A stretch of 64,000 bases of DNA, from NCBI GenBank assembly GCA_050952845.1, contig JBMNLP010000001.1, forward strand, positions 3,286,001-3,350,000, in the 5' to 3' direction. The position numbers were made by a program, and so were the translations under genes. Positions 16,423-24,828 of this stretch are shown in pieces (position 1 is the stretch's first letter; each line of letters opens with the position of its first letter). Under the pieces are notes generated by a model. The model was not told the origin of the DNA, did no database searches, and saw only the letters and a list, made by a program, of their open reading frames with translations. The DNA is from JAGVSV01 sp050952845 (GTDB taxonomy: Bacteria > Bacillota > Clostridia > Christensenellales > Aristaeellaceae).

Positions 16423-17313
16423 TTATCCTTTTACACTGCCAATGGTGATGCCCTTGACGAAGTACTTCTGCAAAAACGGGTATACCGCCAGGATGGGCAG
16501 CGCCGCGATGAAGATCTGGCTGCTTTTGATGGTGCGGTCGGATATCTCCTGCAGCATCTTCCAATCGTCCCCGGACATGGTGGTGGTGACGCTGGTGGAC
16601 ACCAGCACCGTGCGCAGATACGTCTGCAGCGGATAGCTGCTGGGGAAGTTGGAGAAGATCATCCCGTCGAAGTAGCTGTTCCAGTGGTGGACGATGGAAA
16701 ACAGCGCCACCGTCGCAATGGAGGGCAGCGAGCAGGGAATGTACACCAAGAACAGCGTTTTCCATATGCCGGTGCCGTCGATGGCCGCCGCTTCCTCTAA
16801 TTCTGTCGGAATCTGCCGGAAGAAATTCAGCATCAGGATCACATTGAATATCGGCACAGCCCCCGGCAGCACCAGCGCCCAGATCGTGTCCATCAGCTTC
16901 AGGCTGCTGACCAGGATATACCCGGGGATCAGCCCGCCGCTGAACAGCGAGCTAAAGAAGAAAAACCAGGCGAAGATGCCCCGCGCGCGGAACTTTTCCC
17001 TGCCTTTGGACAGGGGGTAGGCGCACATCACCGTCAGCGTCAGGTTGATGGCGCTGCCCACCACAACGCGCCGGATGGTCACGCCCATGGAGGTCCAGAA
17101 GGAAGGCTTGCCCAGCACGTAGGCATATGCCTTGGAGGTATAGTTAACCGGCCACAGCGTCACCAGCCCGCCCGCAGCAGAGGCCTTATCCGACAGGGAC
17201 ACGGCGAACACGTGAACCAGGGGCAGCACGCACAGCAGCGCAATGATGAACAGCGCCGCCACGTTGACGGATAAAAACACGCGGCGCCCCCTCGACATGC
17301 CAATGCCTTTCAT
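16423..17313 (-). CDS. Sugar ABC transporter permease, YtcP type
   Basis: 296 residues, third gene of a leftward operon. AGGAGGA lies about 7 bases before the ATG. It has about six membrane helices, an EAA loop (EEAAAIDGTGIWKTLFLVYI) and the C-terminus YFVKGITIGSVKG. It pairs with the LplB-type permease 13 bases upstream and the binding protein at 18392-19999. The neighbouring polyol-type dehydrogenases end toward it, but nothing in the sequence fixes the sugar. Confidence 0.92.
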   Translation of the reverse strand: MKGIGMSRGRRVFLSVNVAALFIIALLCVLPLVHVFAVSLSDKASAAGGLVTLWPVNYTSKAYAYVLGKPSFWTSMGVTIRRVVVGSAINLTLTVMCAYPLSKGREKFRARGIFAWFFFFSSLFSGGLIPGYILVSSLKLMDTIWALVLPGAVPIFNVILMLNFFRQIPTELEEAAAIDGTGIWKTLFLVYIPCSLPSIATVALFSIVHHWNSYFDGMIFSNFPSSYPLQTYLRTVLVSTSVTTTMSGDDWKMLQEISDRTIKSSQIFIAALPILAVYPFLQKYFVKGITIGSVKG

Positions 17314-17326
17314 CAGCTCATCCTCC

Positions 17327-18259
17327 TTAAAATACGCGGTAATCCGCCAGCCGGTAAGCCAATAGATAGGAAATGGATATGAAGAGGAAGGATATCACCG
17401 ATTTGAAGAAGCCCACCGCCGTGGCCGGACCGAACTGCGCGTCCAGCAAGCCCATCCGGTAGACGAAGGTATCGATGATGTCGCCGGTTTCATACACGGA
17501 GGTGTTGTACAGGTTGAACACCTGGTCAAACCCGGCGTTCAGCACGTTGCCCAGGCTCAGCACGCACATCAGCACGATGATCATCCGCATGCCCGGCAGC
17601 GTGATGTGCCAGGTTTGCTGCCAGCGGTTTGCACCGTCGATGATGGCGGCTTCGTACAGCTCCTGATCGACCCCCATGATGGCAGCTAAGTACACCACCG
17701 TGCCGAAGCCAAAGTCCTTCCATATGTTGGTGACAATCAGCGTGCCCCGGAAATAGGCGTTATCTCCCAGGAAGAAGATGGGCTGGCCGCCAAACAGCGT
17801 GATGATCCTGTTGGCGATGCCGGTGTTGGGCGACAGGATGTCCGTCAGCACGCCGCCTAAAATCACCCAGGACAGGAAATAGGGCAGGTAGATCATGGTC
17901 TGCACCGACCGGCGGATCCGCGTAGACGACACCTCGTTGAGCAGCAGCGCGAACACCAGCGGCACGATGATGCCCACCGCCATTTTGAACAGCGCGATGA
18001 CCACCGTGTTGATCAATGCCCGTTGAAACCCCGGCAGCGTAAAGACGAATTCAAAATTTTTGAGCCCCACCCACTTCTGGTCGCCAAAGAAGCCCTTGGC
18101 AGGAATAAACCGCTGGAACGCGATGACCAGCCCGCCCATGGGCACGTAGCTGAACAGCAGCACTAACAGTGCGCCCGGCAACACCATCAGGTAATAGGGC
18201 GATTCCAGCTTGAATTTCCGCCAGGTATACTTGCTCAAATGACTTCGGACGTTTGACAT
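17327..18259 (-). CDS. Sugar ABC transporter permease, LplB type
   Basis: 310 residues from the ATG at 18259; an AGGAAAGG site sits 5 bases upstream, whereas the longer frame to 18307 has none. It shows the family pattern LLFSYVPMGGLVIAFQ, an EAA loop (YEAAIIDGANRWQQTWHITL) and GFDQVFNLYN. It is separated from the binding-protein gene by 132 bases that contain a strong hairpin. It forms the heterodimeric channel with the next permease. Confidence 0.92.
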   Translation of the reverse strand: MSNVRSHLSKYTWRKFKLESPYYLMVLPGALLVLLFSYVPMGGLVIAFQRFIPAKGFFGDQKWVGLKNFEFVFTLPGFQRALINTVVIALFKMAVGIIVPLVFALLLNEVSSTRIRRSVQTMIYLPYFLSWVILGGVLTDILSPNTGIANRIITLFGGQPIFFLGDNAYFRGTLIVTNIWKDFGFGTVVYLAAIMGVDQELYEAAIIDGANRWQQTWHITLPGMRMIIVLMCVLSLGNVLNAGFDQVFNLYNTSVYETGDIIDTFVYRMGLLDAQFGPATAVGFFKSVISFLFISISYLLAYRLADYRVF

Positions 18260-18337
18260 GTCAGCCTTTCCTTTTAACAAATGGCGCATCACGGCGCTGC
18301 ACCGCACGCCGTGGCTGCGTCATCTACTTTCAAATAG

Positions 18338-18374
18338 GGCGGCCGTATGCCATTTGCATCTGCATACGACCGCC
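18338..18374 (-). promoter_or_regulatory. Intercistronic hairpin between binding protein and permeases
   Basis: GGCGGCCGTATGC pairs with GCATACG-A-CCGCC around an 11-base loop, with no T run. Such hairpins commonly protect the binding-protein mRNA 3' end and raise its level over the permeases (established for other ABC operons; inferred here). Confidence 0.55.
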
Positions 18375-18391
18375 GGACCGTTCATTTGCGG

Positions 18392-19999
18392 TTATTGTTG
18401 CTGGTCCGCATACCAGGCGTTCACCTCGTCGGTGATGTCCTGTCCGCCGCCCATGAACCATGCGTTGACGGCATCGTCAAAGGAATCCAGCGGGCTCTGG
18501 CCCGTGATGATCTTTACAATGGCTTCGTTAAGCGCGCTGGTCAGTATGCTCTGGTTGCTGTTCATGGTTTCGGTCGGCGCGCCGTAGAATCTGCTCAGGT
18601 AGGTTTCGCCGGGCAGGTATTGCTGCTCATACTGCACCTGGCACGCGCCGTCGATGCCGAACACGCGCATCCAGCCCCACATCTGCCGGTCGCCCTTCAT
18701 GCCGGCCAGGGTGTATTCATACATGGTCAGCTGCTCGCCGTACAGGTCGCCGGGGTCTTCCGACTCTAAGTGAGGACGGATGGCCCTGGTGGTGTCGATG
18801 TTCTTCAGCGGCGTCATCATGTACACGGGAGACAGCTTCCACACGCCCTCCGCATCGCCGCCGGGATTGGAATAGAAAGCGTACTCCTGCAGCTCGGGAT
18901 CGAACGTTTTCTCGCAGTAGAGGTTCGCCAGCTCCACAATGACCTGAGGATATTCGCACTTGGCGCTGGCGGCAAACCATGTGCCGGTAGCCAGCTCGGT
19001 GCCCACGATGGTGGGGCTGCCGTCCGCGCTGGGCAGGTCAAAGGGCAGCCAATCGGCTTCGGGGTCAGCCATCACGTTGTCCTGGAGGGGAGCCAGCGAG
19101 CTCCAGTGCGCGCCATAGAGCGCGCCGCACTTGCCGGAGATGATGGCTTCAGCGGCCTTGTTCTCATCCATGACGATAAACTCGGGGTCAAACAAGCCTA
19201 AGTTATACATTTCGTTCAGCTTGGCAAGGGCGGGCTTCATCTCAGGCTGCACGCTGCCGTATACCAGCTGCCCATCGCGCTCCAGCCACATCTCGGGGTA
19301 TGCCCCATAGCCATAGAAGAACCCGTTGAACCTGCTGTTGGCATTGAAGCCGAAGGGATATTTGCATTGGCACAGGCCCACTGCGCCTTCGCCGGCGATC
19401 TCCATGAATGCCTGCAGCACGACGATCAGCTCGTCGATGGTTTTGGGCGCTTCCAGCCCGGTTTTGTCCAGCCAGTCCGTGCGCAGCCACAGCACAGAGC
19501 CGCGCTCGATGTCCGCGTCCACAACAGGCAGCGCATACTGCACGCCGTCAAAGGTGCAGGAGAGGCGCGGCGCATCGCCGCCGTCAGCTAAAATCTGCTT
19601 CAGCAGCGGGCTGGCATACTCCTCAATCAGCGAGCCCATCTCCGCCAGCAAGCCGGCTTCCACGCACTGGCCCATCTTCACCTTGTCCAGCCGCATGATA
19701 TCCGGGATGTCGGCAGCCGCCAGCGCGGCGTTGAACTTCTGGTTGTACTGCTCGGAATCGCTGACAACCCAGGAGTATTCGATTTTATACCCCAGCCTTT
19801 CGGCGATCAGCGTGTTCCAGCGGTTGTCCTGCAGCGTTTCGTTGATGTGCGTCAGCACCCTGTCCTGCGTGGCAGCGTCAATCTGCAGCACCGAGGTGAT
19901 GACCTTCAGGTCATCCTGCGCCAGGCTTTCCACGGGCAGCGCCAGGGTGAACACCATCACGCATGCCAGCAGGAATACGAGTAAACCACGTCGTTTCAT
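18392..19999 (-). CDS. Extracellular sugar-binding protein of ABC importer
   Basis: 535 residues from the ATG at 19999, preceded by AAAAGGAGGA; the frame extends to 20047 without a site. The N-terminus MKRRGLLVFLLACVMVFTLA is a signal peptide; the cysteine is not in a clear lipobox, so cleavage may be at ESLAQ. The length and Trp/Tyr-rich sequence suit LplA-like family 1 binding proteins for oligosaccharides. It is first in the operon, so it is the best expressed. Its promoter is at 20065-20093. It is divergent from a hypothetical gene plus rex. Confidence 0.9.
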   Translation of the reverse strand: MKRRGLLVFLLACVMVFTLALPVESLAQDDLKVITSVLQIDAATQDRVLTHINETLQDNRWNTLIAERLGYKIEYSWVVSDSEQYNQKFNAALAAADIPDIMRLDKVKMGQCVEAGLLAEMGSLIEEYASPLLKQILADGGDAPRLSCTFDGVQYALPVVDADIERGSVLWLRTDWLDKTGLEAPKTIDELIVVLQAFMEIAGEGAVGLCQCKYPFGFNANSRFNGFFYGYGAYPEMWLERDGQLVYGSVQPEMKPALAKLNEMYNLGLFDPEFIVMDENKAAEAIISGKCGALYGAHWSSLAPLQDNVMADPEADWLPFDLPSADGSPTIVGTELATGTWFAASAKCEYPQVIVELANLYCEKTFDPELQEYAFYSNPGGDAEGVWKLSPVYMMTPLKNIDTTRAIRPHLESEDPGDLYGEQLTMYEYTLAGMKGDRQMWGWMRVFGIDGACQVQYEQQYLPGETYLSRFYGAPTETMNSNQSILTSALNEAIVKIITGQSPLDSFDDAVNAWFMGGGQDITDEVNAWYADQQQ

Positions 20000-20064
20000 T
20001 TGTTGTCCTCCTTTTAAATATAGCATTGCGTACAATAAATACCGCATTGCTTTTTACCGATGTT

Positions 20065-20093
20065 AGTATACCCATAGCGAACAGGGATGTCAA
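20065..20093 (-). promoter_or_regulatory. Consensus-like promoter of the leftward sugar ABC operon
   Basis: Minus-strand TTGACA (20088-20093), 17-bp spacer, TATACT (20065-20070); this is one mismatch from a perfect sigma-A promoter. Confidence 0.8.
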
Positions 20094-20268
20094 ATGCGTT
20101 ATGCGGCGCTCACGGGCAATTGTTGTCGGATTGCCTCGGATGATCGAAAAGATAATCGAAACGCATTTTTTCTTTTCAATTTGCAACTGATATGATAATA
20201 TAATCACACGCCGGTATGCATCAAGGCTGGTTCCGGGCAGAAAATCATACAGCCAAGGAGCAATGATC

Positions 20269-20988
20269 ATGGGGAAATTGACTGATACTCTGAAAGCCAT
20301 GGGGTACGAGCTGCTGGAGGAGCCTTCCACGGCATCCGCCGACCGGCTCAGCCGGGTCCACAACCTGCGCGCCAGGTCCATCCATGGCCAGTCCATCCTG
20401 CTCAGCCGGGATGAGACGCCCATCCTGTTTCCCGGCGACACCGATGGCATTCCTGACAACGACTGGACGGGCGAGGACGGCGTGCGCACCACCCACGCGG
20501 AGGTGTACCGCGATTATTACGGCATGGATGACGAAAGCTACTGCATGCTGGTGCACGGCATGTCCCGCCGCTCGTGGGATTATCTGGAGGGCGAGAAGCA
20601 GCGCATCGGCCTGACCGGCATCAAGGAAGCGCCGCCCGAAAGCTTTTTCGTGCTGGACGAGTTTGACGTCGGCCGCGGCGTGGGAACGATGGAAGCCGGC
20701 CGGTATGCTGACGGGCGTTTTGTGGCGCAGAGCCTGCCCGACCCGCTGAACGACGAGGAAAACGTGCTGCGCATGCACTTTACCCGCCTGCCTGAAAAAA
20801 CCGATGCGGAGGACGGGCTGATCATCCGCCAGGTGGAGAGCGATTTGATGCACAGCCGCCGCGGCGAACGCTTTACCTGCGCTGATTGCGGCGTACAAAA
20901 GCACTGGCTGGACATTCCGGGCACGCTGCGGGAAAAGCACGCGCAATGGAGCAAGCGCAAATGCGGCTGTGCAGCGCAGCAAAAGTGA
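20269..20988 (+). CDS. Hypothetical protein with C-terminal zinc-ribbon-like cysteines
   Basis: 239 residues if started at 20269, where AAGGAG (20255-20260) has a spacing of 8; the ATG at 20263 is only 2 bases away. Soluble and acidic. The last 50 residues hold CADC and CGC clusters that could bind a metal. I do not recognise the family. The rex start follows 7 bases after its stop, and the rex ribosome binding site overlaps that stop, so the two are probably co-translated. It may be a redox- or metal-related factor, but this is only a guess from position. Confidence 0.7.
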   Translation: MGKLTDTLKAMGYELLEEPSTASADRLSRVHNLRARSIHGQSILLSRDETPILFPGDTDGIPDNDWTGEDGVRTTHAEVYRDYYGMDDESYCMLVHGMSRRSWDYLEGEKQRIGLTGIKEAPPESFFVLDEFDVGRGVGTMEAGRYADGRFVAQSLPDPLNDEENVLRMHFTRLPEKTDAEDGLIIRQVESDLMHSRRGERFTCADCGVQKHWLDIPGTLREKHAQWSKRKCGCAAQQK

Positions 20989-20995
20989 GGAAAGC

Positions 20996-21667
20996 ATGCA
21001 AAAAGACAAAAAGAGCAGGCGGATATCTGACCCCATGGCGCGCAGGCTTCCCATGTATTACCGTCAGCTGTGCGACATTGAAAAAGAAGGCGCTGTCGAT
21101 ATATCGTCTTTTGAGCTGGCCAAGCGGATGGACCTGACCGATTCTCAGATTCGGCACGATTTGAACGCATTCGGCGGCTTTGGCCGCAGGGGGCTTGGCT
21201 ACAACGTGCAGCTGCTCAAGAAAAGCATCGGCGATATCCTGGACATCAACCGCGAGCGCACGATGATCATCATAGGCGCAGGCAACATAGGCCGCGCGGT
21301 TGCATTATATCCCGGCTTCAGCCAGTCGGGGTTTCATGTGACGGCATTGTTTGATGTTGATCCTGAAATGGTAGGCAGGAAATTGGGCAACATACCAGTT
21401 TACCATGCGAAAGAACTGGCGGGCTATCTCAGCCGCCATGCGGTGGAAATTGCCGTGCTGGCCACCCCGTCCTCCGCAGCGCAGGAAACCCTGGATGTGC
21501 TGGCCGCTGCGCGGGTACCCGGGGTGTGGAACTTTGTGCCCGTCACGCTATCGGCACCGGAAGGTATGATCGTGTATGACGTGCACCTGACGGACAGCCT
21601 GATGGTGTTGAGCTTCAGGATGCACGAACAGCAGGTGCATAGGGAAAACAAAGACTGGACCGAGTGA
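20996..21667 (+). CDS. rex: Redox-sensing transcriptional repressor Rex
   Basis: 223 residues. The N-terminal winged helix contains the family pattern MYYRQLCDIEKEG and SQIRHDLNAFGGFGRRGLGY. The Rossmann domain has IIGAGNIGRAV and binds NADH/NAD+. Rex represses fermentative and reductive genes when NADH is low. The start at 20996 has GTGAGG upstream. It is immediately downstream of a hypothetical gene and followed by a strong terminator. It supports a fermentative lifestyle. Confidence 0.96.
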   Translation: MQKDKKSRRISDPMARRLPMYYRQLCDIEKEGAVDISSFELAKRMDLTDSQIRHDLNAFGGFGRRGLGYNVQLLKKSIGDILDINRERTMIIIGAGNIGRAVALYPGFSQSGFHVTALFDVDPEMVGRKLGNIPVYHAKELAGYLSRHAVEIAVLATPSSAAQETLDVLAAARVPGVWNFVPVTLSAPEGMIVYDVHLTDSLMVLSFRMHEQQVHRENKDWTE

Positions 21668-21685
21668 TACCAACTCTGAAACCAG

Positions 21686-21715
21686 CCGGCTGCGCTACAC
21701 TGCAGCCGGTTTTTT
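21686..21715 (+). terminator. Rho-independent terminator of rex
   Basis: CCGGCTGC (21686-21693) pairs with GCAGCCGG (21702-21709), followed by six T. A type A element begins directly after the T run. Confidence 0.9.
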
Positions 21716-21879
21716 ATACCAACGTAAAACATTAATGCATCCAAAGGGCTGAGGGATTTTGACTTGCAGCGAGGAGCAGACGAGGGAAGCGTAGCAGCGC
21801 TACGCTGACTGAGCAGCCGACGAAGCTGCAAGGCAAAAGACCCAGCACGACGATGCGTTAATGTTTGGAGTTGGTATTA
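21715..21879 (-). mobile_element. Foldback element type A, copy 1 (reverse)
   Basis: ATACCAACG...GGAGTTGGTAT (21716-21877) with TA duplications at 21715-21716 and 21878-21879. The inner dyad is GCGTAGCAGCGCTACGC. The MFS gene on the minus strand takes its last seven codons and its stop from this element. Confidence 0.92.
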
Positions 21880-23042
21880 TAATCATCCTGCATCAGCGCC
21901 AGCGTCAGCCCGGCGGACGCCACTGCCAGCACCGCGACCATGAAAAAAGCGGATTTAATGCCTGCCCATTCGATCAGGTAGCCCATCAGAACGGGGCCGA
22001 TGGTCATCCCGATGCCGTACACTGCCTGGTATATACCCATGCCGATGGAGCGGCTGTCTATTGGTACAGTGCGTACACATTGACCCATGAGGATGGTAAA
22101 CGTAAGGCTGAACGACACCCCTGCCAGCACCTGGCATAAGTACAATTCGGTCATGGACCTGGCCAGCGGCGCCAGCACGCAGTATACCCCTGTTAGCAGA
22201 AAGCCTACGATGATCAGCCTAACCGGGCCCACCTTCCGGTACAGCCATTTGGTGGCAACGAAGTTGCCCAGCACCATGGGGAGCATCAGCGCGATGTTCA
22301 GGTAGCTCAGGCCGGAAGCGGTGGCGTTCAGCGCAACAGCCAGGTTGGGGGCAAAAGTGTAGTAAGTGCCGAAGGAGATCGTTTGAATCAGCATGCCTAA
22401 CAGCGATGTCACCTTCAGGTTGCGGTCGTTGGCGACGGACAGAAAATCCTTCAAACCGATGTGTTTCTTCGCACGCGGCACATCCTGCACAAAAAAGCTC
22501 ATGCCCAGCGCCAGCAGCGATGTCGCCAAGCCAGCGTAAAAGGCCGCCTTTACGCTGAAGCGCGTCACCAGGGCACCCACCACCAGGAAGCACAACAGCC
22601 TGCCCAGGTGGTTGGCTGAGTTGACCTGCGATATGCGCCGCGGCGTTTCCTCAGGCGGGAAATAGCTGCCATACAGCACCGTCAGCGATATCCAGGACGC
22701 TGAAGCAAACCCGGCAACACCCCGAAACAGAAAGAAACCCATGGGGCTGTAAAACAGCAGCATCCCCGCGGCGGAAGTTACCACCAGCGCGCAGCCTATG
22801 ATGATGATCGGCTTCTGCACACCGGCGCGGTCCGCCACGATGCCCAGCGGTACCCGCAGCACCAGCTGGGTCAGCCCGTATGCCCCCGCTACCAGCCCCA
22901 TGAACGACTCCGACGCGCCCATGTTGATCATCTCAGGGTTGAGGTAGGGCGTGCATGTGTACTGAGCAAACCAGAAACAAGCTGTCAGGATATACAGAAT
23001 AACCGCCGACCGGCGGTAGTCACTTGGGTGCATTTGTTCCAT
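21858..23042 (-). CDS. MFS transporter
   Basis: 394 residues, about 12 membrane helices. The start is placed at 23042 (MEQMHPSDYRRS), 9 bases after AAGAGG; the frame continues to 23174 without a good site. Motif A is visible as GIVADRAGVQKP. It is probably a drug or metabolite efflux/uptake carrier; the substrate is unknown. The 3' end is unusual: the last codons (YNTNSKH) and the stop are encoded inside a type A element, so the native C-terminus was replaced by element sequence. Confidence 0.88.
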   Translation of the reverse strand: MEQMHPSDYRRSAVILYILTACFWFAQYTCTPYLNPEMINMGASESFMGLVAGAYGLTQLVLRVPLGIVADRAGVQKPIIIIGCALVVTSAAGMLLFYSPMGFFLFRGVAGFASASWISLTVLYGSYFPPEETPRRISQVNSANHLGRLLCFLVVGALVTRFSVKAAFYAGLATSLLALGMSFFVQDVPRAKKHIGLKDFLSVANDRNLKVTSLLGMLIQTISFGTYYTFAPNLAVALNATASGLSYLNIALMLPMVLGNFVATKWLYRKVGPVRLIIVGFLLTGVYCVLAPLARSMTELYLCQVLAGVSFSLTFTILMGQCVRTVPIDSRSIGMGIYQAVYGIGMTIGPVLMGYLIEWAGIKSAFFMVAVLAVASAGLTLALMQDDYNTNSKH

Positions 23043-23176
23043 GTCACGAAGCCTCTTTCCGGATTTTTTACACAATGGTGCAGCGTGCCACGCTCTGTGC
23101 ATAGCATACTCCTTTTGCTGCGCATTAACAAGGGCCAGCCTGCGCACACAAAAACTGCAAAAAGCCCCTGACAAAC

Positions 23177-23213
23177 TGATATCATTATGATATCAATTAG
23201 ATGTAAGTATAAT
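23177..23213 (+). promoter_or_regulatory. Operator/promoter of the ribbon-helix-helix locus
   Basis: TGATATCATTATGATATCA (23177-23195) is two copies of the palindrome TGATATCA separated by 3 bases. TATAAT lies at 23208-23213, so the palindromes cover the -35 region. Two adjacent half-sites suit cooperative RHH dimers; autoregulation is inferred. Confidence 0.6.
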
Positions 23214-23236
23214 TCATCTGAAAGGGAGGGCTGGAC

Positions 23237-23365
23237 ATGTTGAGCGAAAATGGCGTTGTCCAGCTGGATGAGGAGCGCAAGGCAGCCATGGTGTCCAACC
23301 TGCTCGTGGTGCTGTGCGGCAACAGGGACGTTCAGCCGGTTGTCAACAGCGGCAGCCTGTATTGA
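23237..23365 (+). CDS. Small hypothetical protein, 42 aa
   Basis: ATG at 23237 with AAAGGGAGG at 23221-23229. The peptide starts MLSENGVVQLDEERKAAMVS and ends GSLY. It lies just behind a palindromic operator and 4 bases before the RHH gene, so the two form an operon. I do not recognise it. Confidence 0.5.
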   Translation: MLSENGVVQLDEERKAAMVSNLLVVLCGNRDVQPVVNSGSLY

Positions 23366-23369
23366 CAAC

Positions 23370-23570
23370 ATGTCAGCTGAGAAAAAGCAGGTGCCGCTGC
23401 GCCTGAACCGGCGGTTGTATGACCAGCTTGCCAGGTGGGCGGAGGATGATTTCCGATCTCTCAACGGGCAGATCGAATACCTGTTGACCGAGTGCGTCAG
23501 GCAGCGCCAAAAAAGCGGACGTCCCATCCCCACCGAATGGCACGGTGCGGGACAGGACGAAAACGACTGA
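23370..23570 (+). CDS. Arc-type ribbon-helix-helix DNA-binding protein
   Basis: 66 residues. The N-terminal strand KKQVPLRLNRRLYDQLARWA and the following helices fit the Arc/MetJ ribbon-helix-helix fold, which binds DNA as a dimer through the beta ribbon. It begins 4 bases after the 42-residue gene. The TGATATCA repeats upstream are its most likely operator. No toxin partner is evident; the small upstream gene is not toxin-like. Confidence 0.75.
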   Translation: MSAEKKQVPLRLNRRLYDQLARWAEDDFRSLNGQIEYLLTECVRQRQKSGRPIPTEWHGAGQDEND

Positions 23571-23574
23571 TTGA

Positions 23575-23708
23575 AGCAAATCACTCAGTGCAGTTGCAGA
23601 CTTGTCTTTCTGTCTCTGGCTGTATCGCTGTATACCTGGTGTAGCGGTGCCACCTGTGTTCACCTTCTCGCCAGAAACAAAAATCCTGCGCTGCTTTGTA
23701 TGCTACAT
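23575..23708 (+). mobile_element. Degenerate type B foldback element
   Basis: GAAGCAAATCACTC, then CAGACTTGTCTTTCTGTCTC and CCAGAAACAAAAATCCTGCG, match type B arms with many substitutions. The central dyad is decayed to GTGTAGCGGTGCCACC. The right end is lost into the 3' end of the zinc-ribbon gene. Confidence 0.7.
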
Positions 23709-23709
23709 G

Positions 23710-24234
23710 TCAACCATAAACATTGTAGTTTTCCGACAGCAGATTCATCGATTGCAGCAGTTTGTGGAAATATACAAACGGCCCAACGATGATGAAGCTG
23801 CCCAGAATCCCCCAGCCCCAGAATGTGCCTGCACTGAAGGAATAGGCAATGCGCCGTCGGGTCAGCTCTGCGCCGATTCTGTTGGAAATCTTATGGAACC
23901 AAACAAAAGAGGCAATGCCCATGGTCAGCCAGGAGAAAATGAAGAGAACCAGGCAATAATGCATGGTTTTTTTACCATCGTATCGTCCGGCGATGGTATT
24001 GATGTCGGTGCTGACCGCTGACATGACAACAATGCCGTAGATTCCGAAGGTAATGATAGACAACAGGATGTACTTTAACAAACTGCGATTGGTCGCCAGC
24101 TGGCCAACAGGCGCTGCGGAAACAGCTTGGTTGGCACCGGCAATCGCATTTCTTGACGAAAGGCTACGGCCGCAAGTCGTGCAAACCACCGCATCCTCCA
24201 CAACTTCAGCTCCACAATGTACACAATACCTCAT
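23710..24234 (-). CDS. Zinc-ribbon membrane protein (DUF4234-like)
   Basis: 174 residues from the ATG at 24234. A short zinc ribbon (YCVHCGAEV...CTTCGRSL) is followed by a linker and about four hydrophobic segments with the pattern LSIITFGIYGIVVM, typical of DUF4234. Function is unknown. The 3' end abuts the degenerate B element. Confidence 0.8.
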   Translation of the reverse strand: MRYCVHCGAEVVEDAVVCTTCGRSLSSRNAIAGANQAVSAAPVGQLATNRSLLKYILLSIITFGIYGIVVMSAVSTDINTIAGRYDGKKTMHYCLVLFIFSWLTMGIASFVWFHKISNRIGAELTRRRIAYSFSAGTFWGWGILGSFIIVGPFVYFHKLLQSMNLLSENYNVYG

Positions 24235-24741
24235 GCATTTACGTCCTCTCTTACGTGTAGTGATGTCGGCAGGCAAACCATGTTGAACAGCTTTCGGACG
24301 GCACTGTTGTTGACTGTGCTCATCGCGCCGGAGATGACGGGTCGCATTGCTCCGTCAGCAGCGCGGGTAACAAAACGATGGTTTTTTCATGGCAAGCCTC
24401 CTTCATATGAATGTACGTTTAAAGCTACGAGTGGTTTCCCTCAGCATATCAGAAAGATATCGCGCATTGAAATTCTTCTGACCTTCCTCCCGTGACCTCA
24501 CCGCTGCACACCTCTAAAACTCACCTTTTCCGCCGACTGTTGTCAGCAAGCTTAAACGATATTTGTTCAGTTGTCAACGCGTGATCGCATTTTTGCAGAG
24601 ACGCTTGCGGATGCTTATGGATCGTCCTCGATTGGCAGTTTTCACTGTGCCTTCGGCACAGCTGCAAAAACCGAGAGGCAGACATGCCAATTTATCGGGT
24701 TTTTATCCGCCTGTCACTTCCATCATGCTTTTGAAATATTG
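24235..24741. other. Gene-free stretch upstream of the lipid cassette
   Basis: About 500 bases with no convincing gene; the longest open frame (24217-24495) lacks a ribosome binding site and overlaps the zinc-ribbon start. A small hairpin CTGTGCCTTCGGCACAG lies at 24645-24661. It is more AT-rich than its surroundings. Confidence 0.5.
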
Positions 24742-24793
24742 TTTTGAACTTCAAAATTTCGTGCTTGCTTATATGCCCAAAAGAGGCTAAGAT
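24742..24793 (+). promoter_or_regulatory. Palindromic operator and promoter of the lipid cassette
   Basis: TTTTGAACTTCAAAA at 24742-24756 is a perfect dyad. It is followed by TTGCTT (24765-24770), 17 bp and TAAGAT (24788-24793). The dyad core TTTGA-N5-TCAAA resembles FabT/MarR-type fatty-acid sites (resemblance only). Confidence 0.5.
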
Positions 24794-24828
24794 ATATTGA
24801 AACTTTCTGTTGGTCAGGAGGGTGGGCG

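Noticed and set aside
21667..21676. ATACCAACTC just after the rex stop as another type A end
   Set aside because: Only ten bases match and no further element sequence follows; may be chance or a trace, too short to call.
24217..24495. Possible gene in the gap before the lipid cassette
   Set aside because: No ribosome binding site, overlaps the start of the zinc-ribbon gene, no recognisable protein.
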